In this document: piece by piece, positions 36,888-46,000 of the stretch
How the letters are laid out: the number at the start of each line of letters is the position of its first letter
Numbering within the stretch: the first letter of the stretch is position 1
DNA from: Akkermansia muciniphila
GTDB taxonomy: Bacteria; Verrucomicrobiota; Verrucomicrobiia; Verrucomicrobiales; Akkermansiaceae
Reading direction: 5' to 3'
DNA: 64,000 nucleotides
NCBI RefSeq assembly: GCF_040616545.1
Contig: NZ_CP156688.1
Span: forward strand, 2,542,001 to 2,606,000
Program-made: the position numbers and the translations under genes
Notes under the pieces: model-generated
What the model was told of the DNA's origin: nothing
What the model saw: the letters and a program-made list of their open reading frames with translations, nothing else
The model's database searches: none

Positions 36888-37505
36888 TCATGCCATTCGT
36901 CCATGGGCCTCCCCCATCTCCGGAAGGGAGAGAAAGTTCCGCAGCAGGAGCGCGCCGGACGGCGTCAGGATGGATTCCGGATGAAACTGGATGCCGTACC
37001 GGGGGCGCGATTTATGGCGGATCGCCTGAATGTTCCCCCGGGAGTCCCTGGCGGTCACAGCCAGGTCCTCCGGCCACGGGGCGGGGGCAAGGCGCCAGGA
37101 ATGGTACAGGCCCGCGGGGAATTCTTCCGGCAATCCGTCAAGGACCGGGCATGATGCTACCCGGCGTATGGATTCCCGCGCCCCGTGCAGAGGCCGGGAG
37201 AGGTGCTCCAGCTCCGCCCCGTAATGGACGCCCAGGATTTGATGCCCCAGGCAGACGCCCAGCACCGGGGTGAAAGGCGGCAGCCCGTCCAGCAGGCGGA
37301 AGGTTGCCCGGTGGCACGCGTCCCGCACCACGCCGGGGCCCGGAGACAGGATAAGCTTTTCCCCGGCCTGGACAGCCCGCTCCAGTTCCGGGGAGTCATT
37401 GGGAACCACGCGCGGAACGGCCATTCCCGTCACCCTGGCTAGTTCCGCGAGGTTCCAGGTGAAGGAATCCCGGTGGTCAATGATCCAGACGTTCTGTTGA
37501 CTCAT
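36888..37505 (-). CDS. pabA: Aminodeoxychorismate/anthranilate synthase glutamine amidotransferase subunit
   Basis: Supplies ammonia from glutamine to the PabB subunit for 4-amino-4-deoxychorismate, a folate precursor. 205 residues from Met 37505 (MSQQNVWIIDHRDSFTWNL). Class I glutamine amidotransferase features: DxxDSF at the start, the oxyanion LSPGPG, the nucleophile in GVCLGHQILG, and the FHPES His-Glu pair. A longer upstream reading frame lacks family character. It is transcribed away from pabB; the two ATGs are only 30 bp apart. Whether it serves PabB alone or TrpE too cannot be seen; the neighbours favour PabB. Confidence 0.9.
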   Translation of the reverse strand: MSQQNVWIIDHRDSFTWNLAELARVTGMAVPRVVPNDSPELERAVQAGEKLILSPGPGVVRDACHRATFRLLDGLPPFTPVLGVCLGHQILGVHYGAELEHLSRPLHGARESIRRVASCPVLDGLPEEFPAGLYHSWRLAPAPWPEDLAVTARDSRGNIQAIRHKSRPRYGIQFHPESILTPSGALLLRNFLSLPEMGEAHGRMA

Positions 37506-37535
37506 GGCGCGCACATGATAGAGTAATTCCCGCCA

Positions 37536-38552
37536 ATGTACACACGGGAAGAAACCATCCGCCGCATGAATGCCCTGGGCCGTGCGGAACATCCGTTTTT
37601 TTTCGTGATCTCCCATGACCTGGAACACAACCTGCTGCTGGAACCTGCCGGAGCAGGGGAGGGGCGTACGGCGGCCTTTGAGCTTCCCCTGGGAAAGATG
37701 GAACTGAGGGGGGAGATGCCTGCGCTTCCGGAACGGATACGGTTCACTCCTTCCCCCTGTTCCATGTCCCGGTATGCGGAGGCTTTTTCCTCCGTGCGGA
37801 AGCATCTGCTCAGGGGGGACTCCTACCTGCTGAATTTGTGCATGGCTACTCCCGTGGAAACCAACCTGGCGTTGCGCCACCTGTTCCGGTACGCCCGCGC
37901 GCCGTACCGGATGCTGCTGGGGCCGGACTCCCGTGTTCCCGGCGTGCATGGCCGCGGCTGCGTCTGTTTTTCTCCGGAACCGTTCGTCACGGTGCGCGGG
38001 CGCACCGTCTCCACGTTTCCGATGAAGGGGACGGCGGGCGCCTGCACGCAGGAAGCCCGCCAATGGCTGGAAACGGATGAGAAGGAGAACCGTGAGTCCG
38101 CCACCATTGTGGACCTGATGCGCAATGACCTCTCCATGGTGGCGTCCGGCGTGCAGGTGAAGCGCTACCGCTACATCAGCCCCGTGGAAACGCGCGGGGG
38201 CGCCATCCTCCAGTGCAGTTCTGAAATTTCAGGCACTCTCCCGGAAGACTGGCGTTCCAGCCTGGGGGAGATGATGATGAAGCTGCTGCCCGCCGGAAGC
38301 GTGACCGGAGCGCCCAAGGAGGCCACCTGCCGGGCCATTGCGGAGGCGGAAGACATGGAACGGGGATTTTACACGGGAGTTTTCGGCTTTTTCAACGGGC
38401 GGGAGCTGGATTCCGCCGTCGCCATCCGCTTCATGGAAGAGACCGGGGAGGGGATGGCGTACAAGAGCGGGGGCGGCATTACCGTCATGAGCCGCATGGA
38501 GGAGGAATACCGGGAAGCTGTTGCCAAAGTTTATGTGCCGTTTGATCTTTGA
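37536..38552 (+). CDS. pabB: Aminodeoxychorismate synthase component I
   Basis: Converts chorismate to aminodeoxychorismate with ammonia from PabA. 338 residues, shorter than full PabB, lacking most of the N-terminal non-catalytic part. The chorismate-binding core is complete: SFLRG/YLLNL region, FPMKGTAGACTQEARQWLET (transition), ENRESATIVDLMRNDLS, LQCSSEISG, and PAGSVTGAPKEATCRAI with the active-site loop, ending DSAVAIRF and KSGGGITV. ATG at 37536 gives MYTREETIRRM. It overlaps pabC by 20 bp, showing an operon. Confidence 0.93.
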   Translation: MYTREETIRRMNALGRAEHPFFFVISHDLEHNLLLEPAGAGEGRTAAFELPLGKMELRGEMPALPERIRFTPSPCSMSRYAEAFSSVRKHLLRGDSYLLNLCMATPVETNLALRHLFRYARAPYRMLLGPDSRVPGVHGRGCVCFSPEPFVTVRGRTVSTFPMKGTAGACTQEARQWLETDEKENRESATIVDLMRNDLSMVASGVQVKRYRYISPVETRGGAILQCSSEISGTLPEDWRSSLGEMMMKLLPAGSVTGAPKEATCRAIAEAEDMERGFYTGVFGFFNGRELDSAVAIRFMEETGEGMAYKSGGGITVMSRMEEEYREAVAKVYVPFDL

Positions 38553-39144
38553 AACCGTAAAATGGGAGGATGGAGCCCCCCGCCTGCTGCCCTGGCACCA
38601 ACGCAGGGTGGAGAGGAGCATGGAACTTCACGGGGAGGAAGGCTCTTCCGTGCCGGACTTGGCCTCCGTGCTGGCAGGATGCCGCGGTCCCGGGGGCAAG
38701 GGCGTTTACAAATGCCATATCACGTACGATACGCGGGGAAGGGTGCGGAACCCTTCTTTTGAGCCTTACCGCCCCCGGATGGTGAGAAGGCTGCGGTGCG
38801 TGGAAGTTCCCCGGCTGGATTACTCCTGCAAGTGGGAGGACCGGGCCGCTCTTCAATCCGCCGGGGCAGGCATGGGCGCGGATGAAGAAGTCCTTATCCT
38901 TCAGCATGGGATGGTGACGGATACGCGGTACAGCAATGTCGTGTTCGGGGACGGCGCTTCCTGGGTGACTCCGGAGACATTCCTTCTTCCGGGCACCAAG
39001 CGCGCGTTTCTGCTGGCGGAGGGAGCCATTCACGAGCGCCGGGTGAGGGCGGAGGATATGGGGAAATTCCGGTTCTGTTCCCTGATTAACGCCATGCTGG
39101 ACCCCGGGGACGTGGTGGTACGGACAGAGGACATCTTGCTGTAA
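38533..39144 (+). CDS. pabC: Aminodeoxychorismate lyase (class IV aminotransferase fold)
   Basis: Releases pyruvate from aminodeoxychorismate to give p-aminobenzoate. 203 residues, short for the family. MCRLIFETVKWEDGAPRLLP starts at ATG 38533. GVYKCHITY carries the PLP-binding Lys; ILQHGMVTDTRYSNVVFGDG and TPETFLLPGTKRAFLLAEG match the class IV fold. It overlaps the 3' end of pabB by 20 bp, so pabB and pabC are translationally coupled. With pabA next door it completes the PABA branch of folate synthesis. Confidence 0.88.
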   Translation: MCRLIFETVKWEDGAPRLLPWHQRRVERSMELHGEEGSSVPDLASVLAGCRGPGGKGVYKCHITYDTRGRVRNPSFEPYRPRMVRRLRCVEVPRLDYSCKWEDRAALQSAGAGMGADEEVLILQHGMVTDTRYSNVVFGDGASWVTPETFLLPGTKRAFLLAEGAIHERRVRAEDMGKFRFCSLINAMLDPGDVVVRTEDILL

Positions 39145-39295
39145 CCGCGGAAAAAGCCTCATGGGAAAAGACTTCATTTCCGTTTGTTCAAGCTGTGGGG
39201 ACGTGTTCTTCCGTGGTTTCCCTTCCATTGTAAAAGCTTTCCGGAGCAAGCTTTTTACCGCCTGCCTCTATAAACTCCCAGCCGGGCATCAAAAA

Positions 39296-39326
39296 GCGGC
39301 CGTTCCGTAAAACACGGGACGGCCGC
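39296..39326 (-). terminator. Terminator after the AGE epimerase gene
   Basis: GCGGCCGTTCCGT pairs with ACGGGACGGCCGC (one mismatch) and is followed on the minus strand by TTTTT. It lies 23 bp beyond the epimerase stop. Confidence 0.88.
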
Positions 39327-39348
39327 CGGGGAGGAAACTGTTTTTCCC

Positions 39349-40530
39349 TTAAATGGCGCCGCAGTAATGGGCGCAGCACCACATGGCGCGGGGATGGTGG
39401 AAGAAGGACTTCCAGAGGCTGCCCTTGAGGGTGTTTGCCCTGGAGCCGTCCTTGTTCAGGTAGCCGAACCAGTCGCCGTGCTTCACGTCCTGGAAGTGGG
39501 AGAAGGCCCAGTTGTGCACCATGTCGTGGTAGATGGCGTAGCGTTCTTCCCCGGTGAGCTTGTAGGCGAGCGTCATGGCGATGAGCGCTTCATCGTGCGG
39601 CCACCAGAATTTCATGTTGTGCCAGTATTCCTGGACGGGCTTGCCGTACACGTCCGTGAAGTAGAGCAGGCCGCCGTTTTCCTTGTCCCAGCCGCGGGCG
39701 AATGCCCAGTCGATCATGTCGCAGCCCACCTTGATAAGTTCCGGATCATTGCCGCGGTGGCGGGCTTCCTCCAGCACGAACCAGCCGCCTTCAATGGTAT
39801 GGCCGGGATTGAGCGTGCGCTCGTCAAAGTGGTCGATGATGGCGCCGTCGGGGCTCACCACTTCCATCACGGCCTTAAGCTCCGGTTTCATGAACAGGGT
39901 GCGCAGGTCGTTGATGCAGCGGTCAATCCATCCGGTGTAAAAGCCGTCCTCGTCACCCAGGTACTTGCGCAGTTCCTGGGCGGTCGCCAGCGTGATCATG
40001 CGCGTTCCCAGTCCCGTAGCGGGACGGTTTCCGGTGAATTTGGGAACCATCTTTCCCGGAGTGAAGCAGATGTCCGTGAAGATATCGAACCAGTGGCGCG
40101 CGGCCCTGGCGGACTCTTCGCTTCCCACGGCCTTCGCGTGCGCGGCAAAAGCGATGGCGGCGAAGGATTCGCTGTACGCATAACGGCGTTTGCGGATGGG
40201 GGTGCCGTCCGCCTCCACATGGAAGTACATGCGGCCGTCGGAAGGGTCCACGCATTTGGCCGTCAGGAAGGTCAGGGCGCTTTCCGCCCATTTGAGCCAG
40301 TCCGGGTTCTTTTCAATGCTGTTGTACATCGTCAGCAGCATCCAGGCCATGCGGCCCTGGGCCCACACGGACTTGTCCGTGTCCACCAGGGTGCCGTCCG
40401 CGTCAAAGCAGTGGTAGAGGCCCCCGTTTTTTTCATCAAAAGCGCGGGGGAACCAGAACGGCAGAACGTTTTCCAGAAGCTGGCGGCGGTAGAATGCGCC
40501 CAGTGCGGGCAGGTCAAGTGTTGCAGCCAT
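39349..40530 (-). CDS. AGE-family (N-acylglucosamine 2-) epimerase
   Basis: Interconverts N-acetylmannosamine and N-acetylglucosamine in sialic-acid breakdown if typical of its neighbours. 393 residues of an alpha/alpha barrel: PFWFPRAFDEKNGGLYHCFD, WAQGRMAWMLLTMYN, YAYSESFAAIAFAAHAKAVG, GHTIEGGWFVLEEARHRGND and the His-rich WWPHDEALIAM near the end. These His and Arg positions are those of the AGE active site. It follows the NanA-like gene on the same strand by 15 bp, so the two form an operon for N-acetylneuraminate use. Other AGE members use cellobiose or mannose; context favours ManNAc. Confidence 0.88.
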   Translation of the reverse strand: MAATLDLPALGAFYRRQLLENVLPFWFPRAFDEKNGGLYHCFDADGTLVDTDKSVWAQGRMAWMLLTMYNSIEKNPDWLKWAESALTFLTAKCVDPSDGRMYFHVEADGTPIRKRRYAYSESFAAIAFAAHAKAVGSEESARAARHWFDIFTDICFTPGKMVPKFTGNRPATGLGTRMITLATAQELRKYLGDEDGFYTGWIDRCINDLRTLFMKPELKAVMEVVSPDGAIIDHFDERTLNPGHTIEGGWFVLEEARHRGNDPELIKVGCDMIDWAFARGWDKENGGLLYFTDVYGKPVQEYWHNMKFWWPHDEALIAMTLAYKLTGEERYAIYHDMVHNWAFSHFQDVKHGDWFGYLNKDGSRANTLKGSLWKSFFHHPRAMWCCAHYCGAI

Positions 40531-40545
40531 AAGAAGGGGTGCGGT

Positions 40546-41463
40546 TTAGTTCATGGCCCACTGGAAGAAGCCGATGGCTTCCAGCTCGGAGCGCAGTTCC
40601 TTGAGCTGTTCCGCGGTGGGGTTGCCCTGCGGCAGGCGGGCGGGGCCCAGGTCTACGCCCAGCCAGCCCATCAGGGCCTTGGCGCAGCCCATGTAGCCCT
40701 TGGAGGCCAGGATGTTGATCATCTGCACGGATTTCCACTGGCAGTCGCGCGCCGTTTCCACATCGCCTTCCTCAAAGGATTTCATCAGCTTCTGGTACAG
40801 GGCCGGAGCAAAGTTGAAGGAGCTGCCCACGGCGCCTTTGGCGCCTACGGAGAGGGCGCCCGTGAACCATTCGTCCACGCCCCAGGGGATGTCCACGTTT
40901 TGGTCATAATTCAGCGTGGTCTGGTACAGGGCCAGGTCCGGATTGGTGAATTTGATGCCCGCAAAGTTCGGGATTTGTTCCTTGGCCAGCTTGATGAAGT
41001 CCACGGGATTGAAGCGCACGCCCGTCAGCACGGGAATGTCATAATAGTAATAGGGCAGTTCGGGAGCGCCGGAAGCGGCAAAGGCGCAGCATTCCACCAG
41101 GCGCTGGACGGTAGCGGGCTTGTAATAGGAGGGGGAAAGGGAGCTGGTGGCCACAAAGCCGCATTCCTGGGCAAAGGCGGCCAGTTCGCGGGCGTCCCAG
41201 ACGCTGTTGGAACCGGTATGGGCGATGACGTCCACGCCGTGCTTGGCGGAGGCTTCCTTCCAGGCGGAATAGATTTCCTTGCGTTCCGCAAGCTGCATGG
41301 AAGAGGATTCCCCGGTGCTGCCGGTAATGAAAGCTAGTTTGATGCCCTGGGCGGCAAGCAGTTTGGCCTGGGCGTCAACGATGGAAGGATTCAGGGAACC
41401 GTCCGCCTTGAACGGAGTATGTACGGCGGCCACCAGGCCGTGGAGTTTCAATGTGGTGTTCAT
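40546..41463 (-). CDS. nanA: N-acetylneuraminate lyase-like (DHDPS superfamily)
   Basis: Cleaves N-acetylneuraminate to pyruvate and ManNAc. 305 residues from Met 41463 (MNTTLKLHGLVAAVHTPF); an upstream ORF extension has no homology. TIM-barrel motifs: GSTGE (48-52), the Tyr-rich LPYYYYDIP (catalytic Tyr near 139-141) and GIKFTNPDL with Schiff-base Lys171. The FNPVDF and KFTNPDL details favour NanA over dihydrodipicolinate synthase. It heads an operon with the AGE epimerase, so ManNAc made here feeds directly to the next enzyme. Fits a mucin-degrading lifestyle. Confidence 0.88.
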   Translation of the reverse strand: MNTTLKLHGLVAAVHTPFKADGSLNPSIVDAQAKLLAAQGIKLAFITGSTGESSSMQLAERKEIYSAWKEASAKHGVDVIAHTGSNSVWDARELAAFAQECGFVATSSLSPSYYKPATVQRLVECCAFAASGAPELPYYYYDIPVLTGVRFNPVDFIKLAKEQIPNFAGIKFTNPDLALYQTTLNYDQNVDIPWGVDEWFTGALSVGAKGAVGSSFNFAPALYQKLMKSFEEGDVETARDCQWKSVQMINILASKGYMGCAKALMGWLGVDLGPARLPQGNPTAEQLKELRSELEAIGFFQWAMN

Positions 41464-41566
41464 ATGATGAGGTGATATGAAAAGGATTAGGTGGAAATAA
41501 TGGCAAAGGGCCCCGGGAAAGACAACCCCTGAATCCTTTTGAATCAAAAAAGACCACATAAAAAAA

Positions 41567-41593
41567 CGCGCCTTCCCGGTAAGGGAACGCGCG
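41567..41593 (-). terminator. Terminator after the GH18 gene
   Basis: CGCGCCTTCCC pairs with GGGAACGCGCG (one mismatch), followed on the minus strand by a run of seven T residues. It lies 25 bp past the GH18 stop. Confidence 0.85.
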
Positions 41594-41618
41594 CCGGAGG
41601 GAGGACTATTTCAAAACG

Positions 41619-43061
41619 TTAGCGGACAGGCTGTTGCTTGATGATCGTGTACATGGCTTTTGCCAGGGATTTCGCGTGCGTCAGCAGCAAATCGCCGTCA
41701 TAGCACCAGATCATCACGCCACCCAGCTTCTGGTTTTTCACGTACGTGCATTTTTTCTTAATGGTGGTGATGCCGTTAAAGTAGTGCTGCTGCCCGTCGA
41801 TGGTGCACAGGTCCGTGCCGGGGGCGATGTTGGGGTAGAGCTGGATCACGTTGGAATAGCCTTTCTGGGCGTCCCAGTTGCGGGCGGAGCGCGTTTCGTT
41901 CGTATAGAACGGCAGTCCGGCGACGATTTTGCAGTCCGGAATGTTTTTTTCTCGTATGTTTTGGATGTCCGTGAGCATGTCCGGATAGGTGGAGTGCTGT
42001 CCGGCACGGTCATAGCTCATGAGGTTCACGAAGTCCAGCAGGTCCATCATTTCACTGGTGGGCGCCAGGTAGTACGGATTGATCGCCGCGCTCAGGGACA
42101 TGCCGCTGGCGCCCATGGCGGAGCGCACTTCTCCCAGCAGCAGGCAGAAGTTGTACCATTCGTTGGTGTTGTCCGGGTATTCCCAGTCAATGTCTATGCC
42201 GTCAAAGCCCTTTTCCTTGGCAAAGGAAACAAGCTGGTACGCAAATTGGCGCCTCTTTTCCGCGTTGCCCGTGAATGCCGTCAGCCCTGCGTCACAATGG
42301 GCCACGCCCAGAATGATTTTGCTGCCCGCCGTGCCGCGCAGTTTTTTGAGCTTGTCCAGGCCGTTCAGGAACTGGGCGTTGTTCTGGCCCGTCAGGTTCC
42401 CCTCCGTGTCACAGCCCACGTTGAAATAAATGAGGTCCGTGAAGGATTTGAAATGCTGGGCGTTCAGGTGGTTGGGGTTCCACTGCATCAGGTTGGTGTT
42501 GCGGTAATAGGGCACCACGCGGAACTGGTAGGGGTATACCTGGGCAAAGCCTTCCGGGGAGGGGTTGCTGACCGCCACGTTTGAGTCCTCCAGCAGGGCC
42601 ACGCCCGTGCAGGAGGCGTCCACCTTGTTATTCCCACGCGCGCGCGATGTGAGGTCCACGCACAGCCAGAAGTAGTTGTCACCCGGGGAAAGAGCCTGGC
42701 TTCCTTCAAACTGGAGGGTTTTGGCGCCCTTGGTGATGGCGTTGAGCACGGGGACGGCCCGGCGGTTGGACTGCTCCGCGTTCGGGGAGAAGTAGGGAGT
42801 GGAGCCGGAATAGAAAATCCGGGCCTTCGCGATGTCGGAAACGGAGGTGGTTCCGTCCATGGAGAAGGACATGCCCTTCAGAATCTGGCTGGTTTCCGTG
42901 ACGGTCACCTTGATTTTCATGATGGCCTGGCTGGCCGCGCCCGCATACAGGACGGAGTGCGTTTGTTCACAGTACGCCGTGGCGGAAGCCGCATGCAGGG
43001 GGGCTGCGCCGTACAGGCCCAGGGCCAGGGCGCACATGCCGGTTTTAAGGATGTTGTTCAT
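41619..43061 (-). CDS. Secreted GH18-family glycosidase with sialidase-type N-terminal domain
   Basis: 480 residues. Signal peptide MNNILKTGMCALALGLYGAA then PLHAAS. Residues about 25-185 (VTETSQILKGMSFSMDGTTS, DIAKARIFYSGSTPYF, GDNYFWLCVDLTSRA) resemble the BNR-associated N-terminal domain found ahead of bacterial sialidases. The GH18 barrel occupies about 185-475 and carries the signature DGIDIDWEYP (287-296) with catalytic Glu294. GH18 enzymes cut chitin or the chitobiose core of N-glycans; the setting beside nanA and AGE epimerase suggests host glycans. The start is followed by a clean signal and no alternative is better. A terminator follows. Confidence 0.88.
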   Translation of the reverse strand: MNNILKTGMCALALGLYGAAPLHAASATAYCEQTHSVLYAGAASQAIMKIKVTVTETSQILKGMSFSMDGTTSVSDIAKARIFYSGSTPYFSPNAEQSNRRAVPVLNAITKGAKTLQFEGSQALSPGDNYFWLCVDLTSRARGNNKVDASCTGVALLEDSNVAVSNPSPEGFAQVYPYQFRVVPYYRNTNLMQWNPNHLNAQHFKSFTDLIYFNVGCDTEGNLTGQNNAQFLNGLDKLKKLRGTAGSKIILGVAHCDAGLTAFTGNAEKRRQFAYQLVSFAKEKGFDGIDIDWEYPDNTNEWYNFCLLLGEVRSAMGASGMSLSAAINPYYLAPTSEMMDLLDFVNLMSYDRAGQHSTYPDMLTDIQNIREKNIPDCKIVAGLPFYTNETRSARNWDAQKGYSNVIQLYPNIAPGTDLCTIDGQQHYFNGITTIKKKCTYVKNQKLGGVMIWCYDGDLLLTHAKSLAKAMYTIIKQQPVR

Positions 43062-43085
43062 GCTTTATTAACAGGTTAATTGTTT

Positions 43086-46000
43086 TTAGAAGGTGCGCTT
43101 TCTGACGGCGAGCATGCCGCCTGCGGCCAGAAGGATCAGAAGGGAGGTGGCGGGTTCCGGGACTACGAGGCCGTTGGAAATCCAGTCCAGATGCAGGGAA
43201 TTGTTTTCATCCCAGCGCAGTTCCCAGCGGCCCAGCTCCAGGGCCGGGTCATAGCCCTCCAGGCCCAGGTTTCCCACCGTGACGGTAGCGGAGTTGGAGA
43301 GGGAGGAGAGGATTTCCGAGAAGGAGCCGTCCATGCTGGTGACGCCGGAGGCATCCATGACCAGGTAGGACTGGTCCGTCTGCCAGACGGAGGAAGTGTA
43401 GTCCACCCGGTCATCCCCCAGGGTAAGCGTGCCGCCCAGCGTCAGGGTGTCCGCATGGAGTTCCAGGCCTGCCACGGCGCCCGCGGAGAAGTCAATCGTG
43501 ATTCCGTTGGAGATGTCAATGACATTGGCGGTTATGGAAAAGCTGCCTTCACCCGTACCGAGGACGGTGACGTTGTTCCCCAGGGTCAGCGTGTCTGCAT
43601 TCAGGCTGCCGGTCCCCATGACGGAGAGCTGCGTGCCGTCCTCCAGCCGTACGTCCGCCGCATTCAGGGTGGACTGTTCGCCGATGTGGAGCGTCCCGCC
43701 GCTCACCGTGAAGGAGGTGCGGGCTTCCTCCGTGCTCCAGTCTGCGGAATGGTAGCCGTAGGTCGCGCCCTTGGTGACGGCAAACGTGCCGCCGTAAACG
43801 GTCGTGTTGGCCCGGATGCCGGACTGGCTGTTTGCACCGGACATGGCGACGGTGCCATTGGACCCGGCGGCGTCATTCACGCTGATGTCCGCCACGGATT
43901 CATCCTGGGAGCTGAGGCCGTCTTCAAACAGAATTTGGCGGTTGTCCCCCGCATTAAAGGAGCCTGTGGAACCGTCGTTGAAATGGATGGCGTTGTAAAC
44001 GCTCCCGTCCTGGGCCGTGTTTCCGCGGAAAATGATGTCCGCCTGGTCCGCCGTCAGGGAAACGGAGCCCCCCGCCTGCAGGTTGATGGCGCCCCCGGTG
44101 TTTTCCGCACTGTTGTTTTCAAACAGTACCGTTCCCGTGTTGCCGGAAATGGAAACGTTGTAGGCGTCCAGGGCTCCTCCTTCATAGGCGGTATTGCCGG
44201 AGAAGGCGGCGGAACCGGAATCGGAGATGGTGATGTCTCCGTAGGCGCTGATGGCCCCTCCGTAGGAAAAGGCATGGTTGTCTGAGAAGGTCAGGGAACC
44301 TGCCCCGGAGAAGGTAACATTCCCGTCGGAGTAAATGGCTCCTCCGCTGCCGCCGCGGGCCTCGTTGCCCGTCATGCTGAAGGAGGAGGCGGTATCAACC
44401 GTTACGTCTCCGCCTGACCAGATGGCGCCGCCCGCCCCGGCCTCCGCCATGTTGCCGGAGAAGGTGACGTGGCCCACATTGGACCACTCCACGGCTTCAT
44501 AGTCGTTATTGATGGCTCCGCCGTTCTCTCCCGCCGTATTTCCGGTGAAGGAGATGTTTTCCGCAATGTCGGAGAAGTTCAGGCTGCCCGTGGTGCCTCC
44601 CGTATGGATGGCGCCTCCGTTCGTCATCGCGGAGTTTCCGGAGAAGCTGATGGCCCCCGTGTTGGAGAAGGAGGCGCCGCCGGAAGCGTAAATGGCCCCT
44701 CCGGAAGCGGATTCATCTTCGTTGGTGCGTACGCTGTTGTTGGTGAACGTAAGGGCTCCCGTGTTGCTGAAGGTGACGGTGTCGTTGGCGGCAATGGCTC
44801 CTGCGCCGTAAAGGGCGTCGGAGTTGGACATGTCGGACGCATTGTTGGAGAAAGTCAGGCTGCCGATGTCCTGGAAGGTGACGTTTTCCGAGAGGATGAC
44901 GGCCCACTTGGCCCCGTAGTTGTCAACGTTGATTCCGTGATCGCCCGTGAAGGTGATGTTCTGGAGGGTGCCGTTATACCCGCGTCCGCCTACCCAGCAG
45001 TTGACGTTTGCTCCCAGGGCTTCCAGGTTCTGGTCCGCCGTGAGCGTAAAAACGGTATCCGTATCCGTCAGCACGCTCCCCGCCCATGCCTTGGCGCCCA
45101 GCTCCAGGGCCGCACGGGTCATGATATTCAGCGTGCCCTTGTTATTCTCCGTGTTCAGGAGGATGCCGCCTTCATGCCAGTTAATCATGTAGGCATAAGA
45201 GCTCCCTCCCATGTCCAGCGTGGCCCCGTTCTGAACGTCAATGACGTTGGAAAGGGTGTGGCCGTTCATGAAGAACAGGGCTCCGGAAGCGATGCTTACA
45301 TTGCCCAGATTGCCGCCGGTGCCGAAGGCGTTGTCCACATCCAGCGTCAGCTTGCCGGCGTCCACGCGGACCACGCGTCCGGAGGAAATCGTATTGGCCC
45401 TCTGGATGACCAGCTCCCCGGCGCCGGATTTGATCAGGCTCAGGCCGGAGAAGTTGGCGGTGGTGGGGTCTCCGTATTCGTTGGACGTGTTTTTATTGGC
45501 AAAGACCTGGTTGAAGTAAAGTACGGAATTTTCTCCGATGGCGAGCGCCAGCGCGCTCCCGCCGCCGGTTTCGCAGACGATGGCGTCCTGGTACTGCGCA
45601 TTGGAGGAAGTCCATGTAAGGGTTTGGTTGGCTCCCAGTTCAATGGTAGCCGTCGTGCCCCATCCGGCGATGTAAATGCCGCGGCTGGCCGTGCCTCCGG
45701 ATTCATACCCCTGGGAAATGACGATGCGGCTGGAAGTGCCGGAAGCGAATTTGAGGGCGTAAAAGTTGTTGTGCAGCTTGCCCAGGGAGGCGGAATCATA
45801 CCCGAACTGGTTCAGCTTGAGCGTGCCGCCGTTCAGCGTGATGGTGGGAGACTGGAAATTGGCCGTGTAAGTGTTATTATGGAACAGGCGGCCGTTGCTG
45901 GCGTCCAGTACGGCTCCTGAACCGATGCTGATCTTCCCGTTAATCCGGTTGTTGTCCGTGGCCGTGATGTTTCTTTCTCCGGTGAAAACCAGCGTTCCCG

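Noticed and set aside
39367-41337. A 656-codon open frame opposite the AGE epimerase and nanA
   Set aside because: It spans two real genes and their junction on the other strand, with shadow composition.
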